From contig VWZL01002573.1 in NCBI GenBank assembly GCA_013396915.1, forward strand, positions 1,800,323 through 1,864,322: 64,000 bases of DNA. The letters run 5' to 3'. Source of the DNA: Stercorarius parasiticus (taxonomy: Eukaryota; Chordata; Aves; Charadriiformes; Stercorariidae). This document shows positions 1 through 10,641 of the stretch, piece after piece. Below the pieces are notes generated by a model that did no database searches, was not told where the DNA came from, and saw nothing but the letters and a program-made list of their open reading frames with translations. The first letter of the stretch is position 1. Each line of letters opens with the position of its first letter. Made by a program: the position numbers and the translations under genes.

Positions 1-1167
1 CCAAAATAGAAATTACTAGGGATGTGCAAATGAAAAGAAGGCCATAAAGCAATGACCTAATGTCAGGAAGAAAAGATGTAAGAAGATTTGCATTTTTTTT
101 TAATCACCATTCATGAAGACAGATGCATTCGTTCAGTCTTCTTGAAACTGTAACATATTCAGAGCAGCTACTTTTGGTAAACTGGAGTGGTACATTATTA
201 CCCTCGAATAATAAAGATCAGTGTTGATCATTCAGGGCCTAGTCTTCGTCTCATTGAAATCACTGCGTGGCTTGCCGTTTGACTTCCCTGGAATCCCTAT
301 TATCCGGTGTTCACTATGGCAAATAAGCAAGGGATCTAAAGCTTGATCCAGGGAAAGGCTCCCGTCAGTTAAATGGGTGGCAATCACTCATCTTTCACTG
401 AACAGGACTGCTTGCCTGCGTAAAGATAGGGGTTCATATCAAGATTTTATAATTGGTCCTCAGAATGATATTTTTTCCTGGGTTTATTAGCAGCAGGTTT
501 TTAAAAAAAAACAATTGGAAAATTATCCGTAATTTACGTGGTAGTAAATGAGAATCGTATCAGACGAACAAATGCAAACTACGTATCTACAATGGATGAA
601 ATGCAAATAAAATAGCTCTATGGAAACAATTTCTAAGCAGACTTTCCTTTGTTTTTAAATGTGTTGTCTTTTTTTTCATTAACACTGACACTGTGAATTC
701 TAAATGTTATTTTTCTCCTTTAAAAATAGCTACTTACACCTATCTAAAAAGACAGGTATGATTACCAGTGAAACAAGGACTTTTTGAGAGAGACTGAAGG
801 GAAGTTATTTGTTGGTTTGTGCATTGCAATAGCAAAGCAAAAAGGTTTCTGAAGGGTGCAATGGAAGTGAAATCATATATGAACAGTGGACAATAGCGTC
901 CTTTAATTACGAACAACAGTATTTTCAAGCTTACACTGCTTCAGTGAAGTTACCATAAACAATGAGCTTTTTATAGTGTAACAATAAAGCCTCTTAATTT
1001 CTTGTTTTCTCTCTTCTCCTAAAAAAAAAAATTGCTTCTGCTACACATTACAGAGGGGGCGAGGAGTTGGCTTTCTTACAGCTGGGCTCACAAATGCGAC
1101 GCGGAGCCTAAACACGTAGCTGGATGTGGAGATCTGCGGTGTCCACCCACCCACTTCCATCACTTAC

Positions 1168-1283
1168 CATAATACGGTTTGGTAACATATGCCATTTGCA
1201 AGGGCAAAATGCACAGTCCGGGTTTTCAAGTAGTGGTCATCATATTACAGGCATCATCTGCAAGTATTTGTTGATGCTATTGA
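1168..1283 (-). other. candidate non-coding exon (splice-bounded segment)
   Basis: Read on the minus strand, this 116-bp segment follows a pyrimidine-rich tract ending in TTTTGTTCAG and is followed by ATG|GTAAGT, a strong match to the U1-complementary 5' splice site. All three frames carry stop codons, so if it is an exon it is non-coding or UTR. A second candidate minus-strand exon lies 1.4 kb upstream in transcription order (2656-2725), which would make a simple two-exon arrangement. Pseudo-exons with signals this good occur by chance in long vertebrate introns, so this is a hypothesis only. Confidence 0.15.
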
Positions 1284-2655
1284 CTGAACAAAAGGTTTAT
1301 GAGGCAGAAGATATATTTTTCTAAATGCTGCTGTGCTACCTATAACCTAATTAACTTTACTTTAGCCAGCTGAGTATACCTGGAAACCAAATATATCATG
1401 TGGCAATTAGCTTTCCTCCTTCTGGCTTAGTACACTTAAGTTGTTTATTGAAAAGGTTAAATATTGATTGAAAATGGATGATAGAACCATATTACGGTTG
1501 TATGCTAAATGGCAGAACTTGCCTGTAAAACATTTCCAGTTACCCCACAGTAATGCAGTTACAGAACGGCAATCTGCTGCTAAGCACCCAGGCAAAAAAT
1601 CAGAAACAAATATAAATCACCCACTGTGCAGCCATTCTTATCAGTACACTGAATTCACACAAACATCCTTGGAAGTTCAGTCATTAATTATCATGATGCT
1701 GAAATAATATAATAAAAATAATAATTGCTTGTGAAGTGATCTGTTGACTCCCTCCTCTTTCGGCGGAAGCTCCTCTCTGTCTCTCTCCCTTTCCCTCTTA
1801 CCATGGGAAGCCACATAGACAAAGTATCAAGTGATCACATAGCATGAACTACAGCCCGAGGCAAGGCTTGTTATTTTACTCGGAACGGTGATGCATTTAG
1901 GACCCAGAAACTGTCAATAATTTTTTCTGACTTCCAGGGGATAAAAATCCCAATTACAGTAACTTTCCTGTGAAGCTGTACAGTCTAGCACCACGTATTA
2001 ATATCACGATGCATCCTTAACACCTATCAGCTCGGTTTTATCCGTAGTTCAGGCCAAAACTGCGTGGACCTGTGAGAGAAAGCTGATTTAGTCTAATTGT
2101 TGCTTTTTTGGAAAAGTGGGAAGTATATCTTCCAAAAAGGGTGGTTGAAATAAGGTCTGCGGACAACAACAACATTTGACTCGGCATCCTTCAGCCGGTT
2201 GGCTTCAAGAAGACTCTTAATGTAGATTCAAGGGCCTTTGGCCGTTTTTCTCCCTATATTTTATTCTATAAAATATGGGTTGTTTCCCAAGCCATCACGG
2301 CAAAGATCTTTTCCAAAGGAACGGGTTGAGAAAGTGGTTTTTAGGCTCGGCCCCTTTGTTTCAGCCGCTTCTGGGATGTGGGAGGTGAATGTAATCCTGT
2401 AGAGAGCTGTGCGGAAAAAAAATACTGGTTCTTATGGTCTACCCCTGGGGGAAATCACACGGGAGATTAATGAATATAGGGAGGAAGCATGTAAAAAATT
2501 AACCTTGCTGAGTACATCCTCAGTGGGGGCCATGGAGAGGCTCAGTGGTGGGGTCGGTGGGGAATCCTTGGAAAAGGCGGTTGAAGGCACTGCTTTCCAT
2601 CCCTTCGGTGGTTTTCTCTCTTCTGCTCACCTGCGAGGAGCTCAAGTCCTCTTAC

Positions 2656-2725
2656 CTCGCACCAGCAACGCACGCCAACATTATTCCTGGTGCACTCCCA
2701 CCATGCTTTCCCATCTGTCCCGCTC
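2656..2725 (-). other. candidate exon (splice-bounded segment)
   Basis: On the minus strand a clean acceptor (pyrimidine tract CACTTTCTCACTACCCAG) precedes a 70-bp segment that ends GAG|GTAAGA. A second good donor, GCAG|GTGAGC, lies 25 bp further on and would give a 95-bp alternative ending at 2631. Two of three frames are open through the 70 bp, but neither encodes anything I recognise. It is the strongest splice-bounded segment in the first 10 kb. It may be a long non-coding RNA exon, or chance. Confidence 0.18.
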
Positions 2726-2880
2726 CTGGGTAGTGAGAAAGTGATGATATAACGAGATTTAATAACACAATAATATAGCCACACCAGAAAGAGTGCCACC
2801 CACGCTGCGCTTCTTTCTTTCTCCTCCTTCAACTGGTGAACACATCTCTGGCTCTCATCTCTGTATATGTGAGATCTGGT

Positions 2881-2919
2881 CTTTTTTTTTTTTTTCTTTC
2901 TTTCTTTCTTTCTTTTTTG
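2881..2919. repeat. T run plus (CTTT)n microsatellite
   Basis: A run of 14 T is followed by about five CTTT units and a further T run. It is simple sequence with no tail or insertion structure around it that would mark a retroposon. Confidence 0.9.
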
Positions 2920-5900
2920 TTATTCCTCCCCCTTTAATAAAAACATTGGGCTCACATAGAATTATTGGTCATTAATAGCCCAGTGCCGATATATCTTTTA
3001 GGAACGGATAGGTGCACATAGGAGACTGCACAAGGCACAGCTAACAAATGTGTTTATTATTGACAGAATAAGAACTGCCAGACTAGAAGATTAAAAGTTG
3101 AATGCCTGAGGTTTCCCCCTCCGGTTAACAGTTCATAGCTTTGTTATTTCAGGTCAGAGACAAACCGAGTATAAAGATGTAAAGCGGAGTCCGTGTGGCC
3201 ACAGAGGTGAGTCTCAAGGAAACAGCGGTACAGGATTAGGTCTGCTCACTGTTGGTGTTAGCTTTGTAAAGACACCCAGGGATGAAATTACTCGAAAAAT
3301 GTTTTTCACAACACAGTATTTTCTGAAAATCTCATAGTTGTTATGTGGTTTCCAGGTATAAATATTAAACACAAAATTGCACAGTATTTGCTTCCTTTTA
3401 GTAACTGCATTGTTGCAAATGTGTAGGTATAAGAGTGTTCGAGAGACACAGTTTATAGGGGTGAACAGTATCTCAGGGCTCTATTTGCCTATTAACCTTG
3501 CTTCTTTATTCTAGCGTGAGGTGGTTTTGTCTGGTTGGTTGTTTTTCTTGTGGTTTCCTAATTTGTCTTTGCATCCAATTTACCTGATGCCTTAGGATTA
3601 TCTACAAATCGCTCCATACGATTTGTGCAGCATCATCCGTTCGTTCGTCTCAGTGGCAGTGGGTATTGTGTATTTACAAAAGGTTACCAACTTGGACACT
3701 CTAATTACCTTTGGAGGCAGGATGAAAGTGGCTTGTCTTATTTAATATTTCTTTTCCCTGCACTTCCAAATCAAAGTTTAATAGAAATAATAATCAGACG
3801 TCTCTGCTAGTGTTGCAAAAAATAATAAAAATCTTTGTAATGTGAGAGATGCACAAAAAATGCACTGGTTGTACAGTCAGGTGCTGAAATCCTAATATAA
3901 ATAAGAAGAGACAAGAGAACACGTAAGATGTATGAGCTTTGATATACGGGTTGAGCTTTTTGTTTGTTCAGGAAATTATTTTAGCAATTTCTTGTACCTA
4001 TTTTGAAAGCTTGGCATTTGGGGAGGTACTTAGTTCTATGCATTTTAATTTTTCACAAGAAGCATAACAGCTTCAGAAATATTGGAATTGTTGTGTATTT
4101 TATATTTCATATGACTGTAAAAGAGGTGTCTTCACTGTGGTTAATTATTAATCTTTCCTTGTGTATAATGGCATTATCTTAAAAAAAAAAAAAAAGAAAA
4201 GAAAAGGCAATGGCATGTTTTTCTGTGTTATCTCCTTGGTTGGTTGGTTTTGGTAATGAGGATCCAAAATGAACCTTTGCAATTTATATATTATCGCGCC
4301 TAAAACCTCTGCATTGTGCAAAATATTTCGAAAGCTCTCCTTGATCAAACTGTAACGCCGTTAAAATATGCTGGGCAACATGTACCCTACCTACTTGCGT
4401 GATGTCAAATGAACTGCATCATTCCAATATGGTGCCACATGTGCATGGAAGCCCGTAGCGCTTCTAACAGGTGCTGCCGAAAACGCGCTTGACAGAGATA
4501 TCGACAGTAAGGTCATCTGTGAAAACGAACACCCAAAATATCAGCGGAAGGTTACCTTAGCACGGCCAGGGTGCTTACAACACCAAAAACGCCCTCTACT
4601 AATTTTTCTTTTCCTGGGATAAATCAGGGGAAAAATGCTTTGGGAGCAAGGCTTAGGATGAAGTCAATAAAGACGTGCAAAGGAGAGACTGAAAAGCTAA
4701 CAAGTGGTAAAAGAGATCAGGACACCTTCAGAAGGGCGTCTCTTTAAACTTAAAAAAATATACACTGAATTAGCTGCTGCCCTGCACCTTCTTCCATGAA
4801 AATTTCTTACAAGAGATCAGATTTAGAAACATAAAATACCTATCACAGCCTAACAATAAAGAGTGGTGGAGCTTAGGCTGCTTTATGAGGGCACGGGTAT
4901 TTTGTATGTTTATTGTTGCATTTTACACTTATTATGGTGTTTTCAGGGGGGGGGGAAAAAGACCCAGAAACAAGACCCAACAAACATTCCTTACGTTTAG
5001 GCTGGGTCTCCGGCAATGTGTCCTCTGCAGCGTTCTTGGCCTTTGTCTTGACATTTATGGTCCTGTGTTTATCATCGTAAGCAGAGATCCAGTTTGCTCC
5101 ATCTCCCTCCCTCCCCCCCTCCCTAAAATGGCATGTGAAGCTGTTAAAATTATAATTAAGGGGACTGAATTTATCTGGGACCGATTCTCACGAAGGGGCT
5201 TTAGGAGATTTTCCTACATCCTGCTAGTGCGCAGCACAACAGTGCATCGCAAGGCTTTATATCTTATTTGTGGTTAAAAGTCAGATATTTTGTTCTGGAT
5301 AAACTTTAGAAATGCTCTTCAATTCTCAGTGAGGCAAGCATTTCAATTTTCTGCAATATTAGCAGGGGTAACTAATGATGGCTAATTTTTGCCTGTAGTA
5401 TTTCCCTCAATCTGCTTGTGCACTTTCGGTTACTCTGGCAGCAGCAGCATTTGTACATTTTCTGGTCACTAAACACTCAAGTACAATTGTAAGTGATCAG
5501 TTTACAGTTGGCCAACAAAAGAGCTGCAGGAATGTCTAAAAGAAAAAGAAATTTGAATAAATACGCATGCGGATAGCCCATATTCCGTGGGCAAACACAC
5601 AGCTCCTGCAAGCGAGAAGGACAGAGGGCAACTTCAATATATTTTAGCTATCAGAATATATTTTGAAAAATAGGCTCATATATTTATCCTACCATAAGAA
5701 GGTCCGGTATAAATCTGAACCACACAGATTTTGAAAATACGTTATTATGCTTCTTCATCTTGAAGGTAAATCCCCCTCTTCACCCTTTTTTGTCTTTATT
5801 ATTTTCTTAATATTTTTAAAAAAAATAAAAATATGTTCAAACTATAGGTTTGAGAGAGAGGCTGGCTTGAGTTACACTCCAAAATAGCACCATTTTATTA

Positions 5901-6543
5901 ACAAATTTGAAAGCTATCTAGTTCAAAGAGAATATTTTAGATAGGAAGATAACATTTTCATGATGCATTTTAAAAATACACAATTGTAAAACCCTGTGAG
6001 AGTCCTCTCGCTGATAATACCTCTAAAGTGGGAGACTTCACTATAATCTGTTAATCTTCGCAACTCATGGGCTATTCCGACGAACCAAACATAAATGGCA
6101 AAGAAATATTTTTTAAATGAAGAGGCAGCTCACTTGTGCCCTTATTAATTATTGTTTGCCAGTGAAATTTAATTATTGCCTAGCATTTTGGATGGTGTTG
6201 TTTATGATGGAGTGGCAAGAATAGTTCAAATTAAATCAGAACTCTGTGGAGACAGTTCAACAGCTCGTGTCACGGAGAGGCTTTCGTTAGAAATCTCACA
6301 TCCTGCAAAAGATATTTCTCTGTTTTTCTGTGAAGAGGTGTCATCGCTCCTGACACTGTTCTGCAGACATAATGCCAAAGAAACAGGGGGATGCACTGTG
6401 GGATTTGCATGTTTTATACTAAAAATCATCTGAAACGCAGGAAACCTGCGCAGCTTCATGCCTCCATCAGAGCAAATCAATGTGCACTAAAAGGGAAATC
6501 CGTCACGTTTAAGTATCAAAATATTAAAGGCTAAATTATGGCT
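2920..6543. other. AT-rich unique non-coding stretch with small simple tracts
   Basis: No recognisable coding or transposon sequence. Small simple tracts include an A-rich run near 4181-4206, ten consecutive G at 4946-4955 and a CCCT-rich pyrimidine run near 5097-5123. A splice-bounded segment on the plus strand is listed at 3153-3206. The reading frame at 4885-5277 (130 codons) runs through the G10 tract and has no domain signature; I treat it as chance. Confidence 0.65.
3153..3206 (+). other. candidate 54-bp exon (splice-bounded segment)
   Basis: The segment is preceded by TTTGTTATTTCAG with a possible branch-point sequence (GGTTAAC) about 25-30 bases upstream, and followed by GAG|GTGAGT, a near-ideal donor. 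Only one of the three frames is open across it, and its 18 codons match nothing I know. The spacing of branch site, tract and donor is what a real small exon would show, but no transcript evidence is available here. Confidence 0.18.
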
Positions 6544-6810
6544 TTTGCGGCGACAGCCTCCCGGGGCACGGAGGGAGACGGCGAGGAGAGGTGCAATGCT
6601 CGGGCGGCCGCTGCTGAAGGCACTGCAAAGTGCCGAGGTAGTCAGATATCCTCCGGGGGCACCGGGAAATGCACTTAGGAGCCGCATCCCTCGAATGCAG
6701 AGATGCTGGAAAAAAGATACTCCTGCTGAGCACCGCCTTGCTGGTACTGGATACCACGGGCAGAATTTGACCACCTTCCCCCGCCCCCCCCCCGCCCCCA
6801 GTATTTCATC
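6544..6810. promoter_or_regulatory. CpG-dense patch (possible small CpG island / regulatory element)
   Basis: In an otherwise CpG-poor window this ~265-bp segment carries roughly 18-20 CpG dinucleotides, including GGGCGGCCGC near 6602, and ends in a C-run with GC-box-like CCGCCCC cores at 6778-6799. It is short for a promoter CpG island. Overlapping frames on both strands are open because of base composition, not because of a recognisable protein. It may be an enhancer, an orphan CpG island, or the 5' end of an unannotated transcript. Confidence 0.35.
6778..6799 (-). other. potential G-quadruplex / i-motif tract
   Basis: The plus strand reads C5-G-C10-G-C5, so the minus strand has a 22-base G-rich run able to supply four or more G-tracts for a quadruplex. 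The same bases contain two overlapping GC-box cores. It sits at the edge of the CpG-dense patch. Confidence 0.5.
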
Positions 6811-7369
6811 ATTCGCTTCTTGCCAGAGAGAGTGATTTAAATGTCAGTCGTTATTACTCCTTTTTATAAGGGTAGGGAATATTCTTCTGCTGTCCCCTCC
6901 TATTCCTGTCTCTAGACATTAGGGGGCACAGAAACAGGCTCCTGCCCCTGCTCTTGCCAGCCATGATCCCGCGAGTCGTCAAACGGCTCTGCTCTCCCCC
7001 CCTGCCACCTCCCATAGCTCACGAGTGCAGGAGAGACATCCTGACTGCATAGATTTGTAAAGGCAGAATATTTTACTTTCATCACGTATTGTTTTGAATA
7101 AAAGCCACCATATCTGATCCTTAGTATCAGTACCTCAACTGGTAAATTCACGGTGGTTCACTGATTTAGGATTGCGGCCGTGTCTAGTAGGTGGTCCTGC
7201 TTTCCTTTCCCACCTCTTGATGCTGATGCTACACTCTACTGCCGAGATTGCAGACAAAGGTGAAAATTTAGTTCCTTTAAACACTACATGGATGCATGTA
7301 CGCGCATAAGGGATGCCAGAAATGAAACATCAGTAGATTCAACCTACTTGTAAAGCAGTGCAATATTCA
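6811..7369. other. unique non-coding stretch
   Basis: No gene or repeat is recognisable. It holds a partial match to the CTCF core (AGGGGGCAC at 6921-6929). It ends where CR1 similarity begins. Confidence 0.6.
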
Positions 7370-7842
7370 CTACAAGAAAGACATTGAGGTGCTGGAGTGG
7401 GTCCAGAGAAGGGCAACGAAGCTGGTGAGGGGTCTGGAGCACAAGTCTCGTGAGGAGCGGCTGAGGGAGCTGGGGGTGTTCAGCCTGGAGAAAAGGAGGC
7501 TGAGGGGAGACCTTCTCACTCTCTACAGCTCCCTGAACGGAGGGCGTAGCCAGGGGGGGTTGGTCTCTTCTCCCAAGGAACAAGTGATAGGACAAGAGGA
7601 AATGGCCTCAAGTTGCGCTAGGGGAGGTTTAGGATGGATATTAGGAAATATTTTTCACCAAAAGCGTTATCAAACATTGGAACAGGCTGCCCAGGGAAGT
7701 GACGGAATCTCCATCCCTGGAGGTATTTAAAAGGTGGGTAGATGTGGTGCTGAGGGACGTGGTTTTGGCAGTGTTAGGTTAAAAGTTGGACTTGATGATC
7801 TTAAAGGTCCCTTCCAGCCTAGACAATTCTGAGATTCTATAG
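7370..7842 (+). mobile_element. CR1 LINE, 3' fragment (5'-truncated)
   Basis: This is the 3' end of a chicken-repeat-1 type non-LTR retrotransposon. It begins inside the C-terminal part of the reverse transcriptase ORF (frame from 7389: [14 protein letters not shown], then [17 protein letters not shown]), continues through the 3' UTR (GGAACAGGCTGCCCAGGGAA near 7680, CTTGATGATCTTAAAGGTCC near 7791) and stops at a reduced tail, GATTCTATAG, with fewer 8-bp units than the ATTCTATG array usual for the family. The copy is well preserved but the reading frame drifts after about 35-40 codons. 5' truncation is normal for CR1. It is not capable of transposition. Confidence 0.95.
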
Positions 7843-7944
7843 GTGACGTTAAAAGTGCCAATAAGATTTGGAGGCAAATTTTCCTCCAAGCTTAGAAGGC
7901 AAGTTGCTCTGGGAACTTTGAGAGCTCTTGCCTACCATGATATA

Positions 7945-8006
7945 GAAACTGGCAAAACCGGGAGACCAACCCAGACCTCCTGACTCCCAGCCCACCGCCT
8001 TCACCC
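7945..8006. repeat. possible relic of an ancient amniote interspersed repeat
   Basis: The segment AACTGGCAAAACCGGGAG followed by ACCTCCTGACTCCCAGCCC reads like the 'accepted/ordered/cause' type motif I recall from old interspersed repeats of turtles and crocodilians (a gggaa...aacccagg...cctgactcccagcc pattern). I cannot name the family with certainty. It directly follows the CR1 copy but is not part of the CR1 consensus, which ends at 7842. Confidence 0.25.
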
Positions 8007-8010
8007 GTGA

Positions 8011-10393
8011 CATCAGGATTCTTGCTAAAGCTCAGTTCCACAAATGAACTGTTCATTTTGGATATAATGTGGCGTCTATCTTTGGGTATATTCACATGCA
8101 TTGTTCAAAGGTTTTCAGTCCAGCCAGCATGTTTTGAGTGAAACAAAAATTTTTTCCCAATCTGATGACAGAACTTCTCTGTTGAAGTCCAGGCCGGAGG
8201 CTTCAGTGAGTCACCAGGAAGATAGTGCTTCTCTCAGCAGCAATAATTCTCCCTTAACCGTTGTGTTGGAACACATGGCACTATAACAAAACGAGAACCA
8301 TCATTTTAACACAAGTGAATGTATTTTTTTACTGAGTCAAATTCTGTTACATGTTTTCAGTCACACCTCTTGGAAATGCGTGCGAGTGCTGTGTTGGTGC
8401 CAATTCTGCGTAATCTACAAATCATACCCCATGTCTCAACCTAGAACTACGATGCTAGGATTTGGCTCTTCTGGGAAAAAAAAAAAAGAACACCACTTCT
8501 GTGAAACCCTAAGTAAGATCAGAGTTCAGATTTATTTTGGAGAAACAGTCAGAAATCTGTGTGTTTATCTAGAGCTCTTGAATCCTAAAACCCATCAGAT
8601 TAAGCTTTCTTCTGACTTTGTCAACATTTCACTGCAGTTTAGAGAATAATCATTTTTGGTGGAGAATAGATGAATGCATTTTATCATGTTGAATTATTGG
8701 ATTGGGTTGGCAACACAAAATAATCAGAAGAAAAAAAAAGAAAAAAGCACAAAAATGTCAAAACTTCAATCTAGCTGGACTTTAAAAATAGATGAAGTTC
8801 ACGAGGTTGCCTGTGTTTCACAGCTCCGTTGACAATTCTAGCTCAATGGGGAAGCATGAGAATATTTGCAGATGAATTTGTGGTTGTGATGAACTCAAGA
8901 ATTCCTTGGCCAAAAGGCTGGAGCAACTTCCTGTGAGGAAACCTAGGGGAAGGAAAGCCCTGTGCAGATCCAAGTTCAGATTTCTTTCTCTGCCTTGAAC
9001 CCAAGACAGAAAAAGATCTTCCTTCCAATGTCATAGCAGATAAGAGGATGTCTACTCCCCTGTTTACACTCGACCCTATGGATAGAAACAGGTCAGATAT
9101 ATGAAAACTTGTGTCACGAGCAAAGGTCTCCTCTGTACTGCGTACAGTGCATCGTGCTGGGACTTGGATCAATTAAGAGATGAAATCTGTGATGAAGAAA
9201 AGATCCACAGCTGACAAGTTGCAAATATGACTTGTCTCATTGGTGCATCTTCCAGCGTCATTCGTAAGAAGTAAATGATAGGTAATGAAATAGTAATGAT
9301 ATCATGATAGCGTGGTATTATTGGAAGTTGACTCAAATTTGAAATTCCCACAGTACACTTTCACTGTCCCTGGGCTCAGAGAACACCACAATCCATATAA
9401 TATATAAAATCACTACTTAAGGGGACAAAATTAATTACAAATAGACTTTTAAAATTAGAAACAAATATTTTAAAAGAAATAAACATCTCCTTTTATCTGT
9501 TTCCTGATTATAGGTCAGCCCGTCTAGATCAGTTAAACATCACTGTACATTGAATATAGCATAATATTTGTAAATAGATCGACAATTAGAATAAAGGGAA
9601 ACACAAATATTTTACAAATGAAGTTGTGACTATTTTTTATGGCTTCTCCTAGTAGAAGTGTTGCCTTTTAAAAATGTCAGTAAAAAGACCATAGGAAAAG
9701 ATATATAGATAGCTCTTTATTGAAGCCTTTCTTATAGATTTTTTTGGAATTTTTAGATCTAATAATTTAAATTTTTTTCTTTTTATTTATTTGTTTGGGG
9801 TTTGGGTTTTTTTCTTGTCTCTATTGTTTTATGCTTGATGGTTGATTTGCGCATAAATTCTTTCTGCTATGTTGAAAGTCACATGGGATCTGGCCCTTAG
9901 GGGAAATATTCACAAGATATTTGGTAAGATATTGGTTTATATTTAACTGATATTTCCACATCAGAAAAAAATATTATGTTGTTATGGTAATTTTAGTTCT
10001 CTCCATTACATAACTGAAAAATGCAGGGGGAAAAAAGTCAGATCTTCAAAGACAACAAATCTTTGCTGATAAATATTTTTTAAAATACTTGAAGACATGG
10101 AAATGCATTTCATTTTTTCATATATAAATTAATCAAAATAGCAGTCTGCAATTAAAAAAAAAAATTCACAAGTTAATGTCGGCTCAGATATACCTTGTGC
10201 TGTCTGAATAATTTTTCTTTCGTGGACAGAACGCAACTTAACTGCCAGTGGAAGGCAAAACAAGGTAAATAAGACCGACGCTAAAATTTCCTTTCATAGA
10301 CTTTCTGGTGTGTTTGAATGTGGGAGGCCTTATGCTCTGCTTTGGGACCGCATATAAGCATCATATCTAATACAAAAGTATTCTTTAAAGGTG
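8011..10393. other. AT-rich unique non-coding stretch
   Basis: No recognisable gene, CR1 tail or tandem repeat. There are only short A runs (near 8478, 8730) and AT-rich segments. Frames on both strands at 8380-9351 lack domain signatures. Confidence 0.65.
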
Positions 10394-10641
10394 AATATAC
10401 AGAAAATATAATATTATATATATTTAATATTTTATATAGTCTACATAAATATATACATTTATACGTAATATATAAATTTATGTATAAACATTAATTTCTA
10501 TATGAATATAAGTACTTGCATAATATATGCTATGATATATAAATAATATACTGCATAAATATATGTAAATATATAAAACATATATTTAAACACATATTTA
10601 TTATGTATATAACAATATACATTATTATATAAAAAATAAAT
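10394..10641. repeat. very AT-rich low-complexity block
   Basis: About 248 bp composed almost entirely of A and T, rich in ATATA, TATATTTA and similar steps, with only scattered G or C. It has no fixed repeat unit. The many self-complementary ATAT/TATA stretches could extrude as cruciforms or serve as an unwinding or matrix-attachment region, but this is inference from composition. Confidence 0.85.

Larger units (their letters stand above)
1..2880. other. AT-rich unique non-coding stretch
   Basis: No open reading frame here resembles a known protein and no transposon signature is visible. The sequence is AT-rich with short A or T runs (for example near 500 and 1021). Two minus-strand segments bounded by good splice signals are listed separately at 1168-1283 and 2656-2725. 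The rest is either intergenic or intronic; the sequence alone does not separate these. Confidence 0.7.

Noticed and set aside
7344..7595. Minus-strand frame over the CR1 copy
   Set aside because: Antisense shadow of the CR1 reverse transcriptase region.
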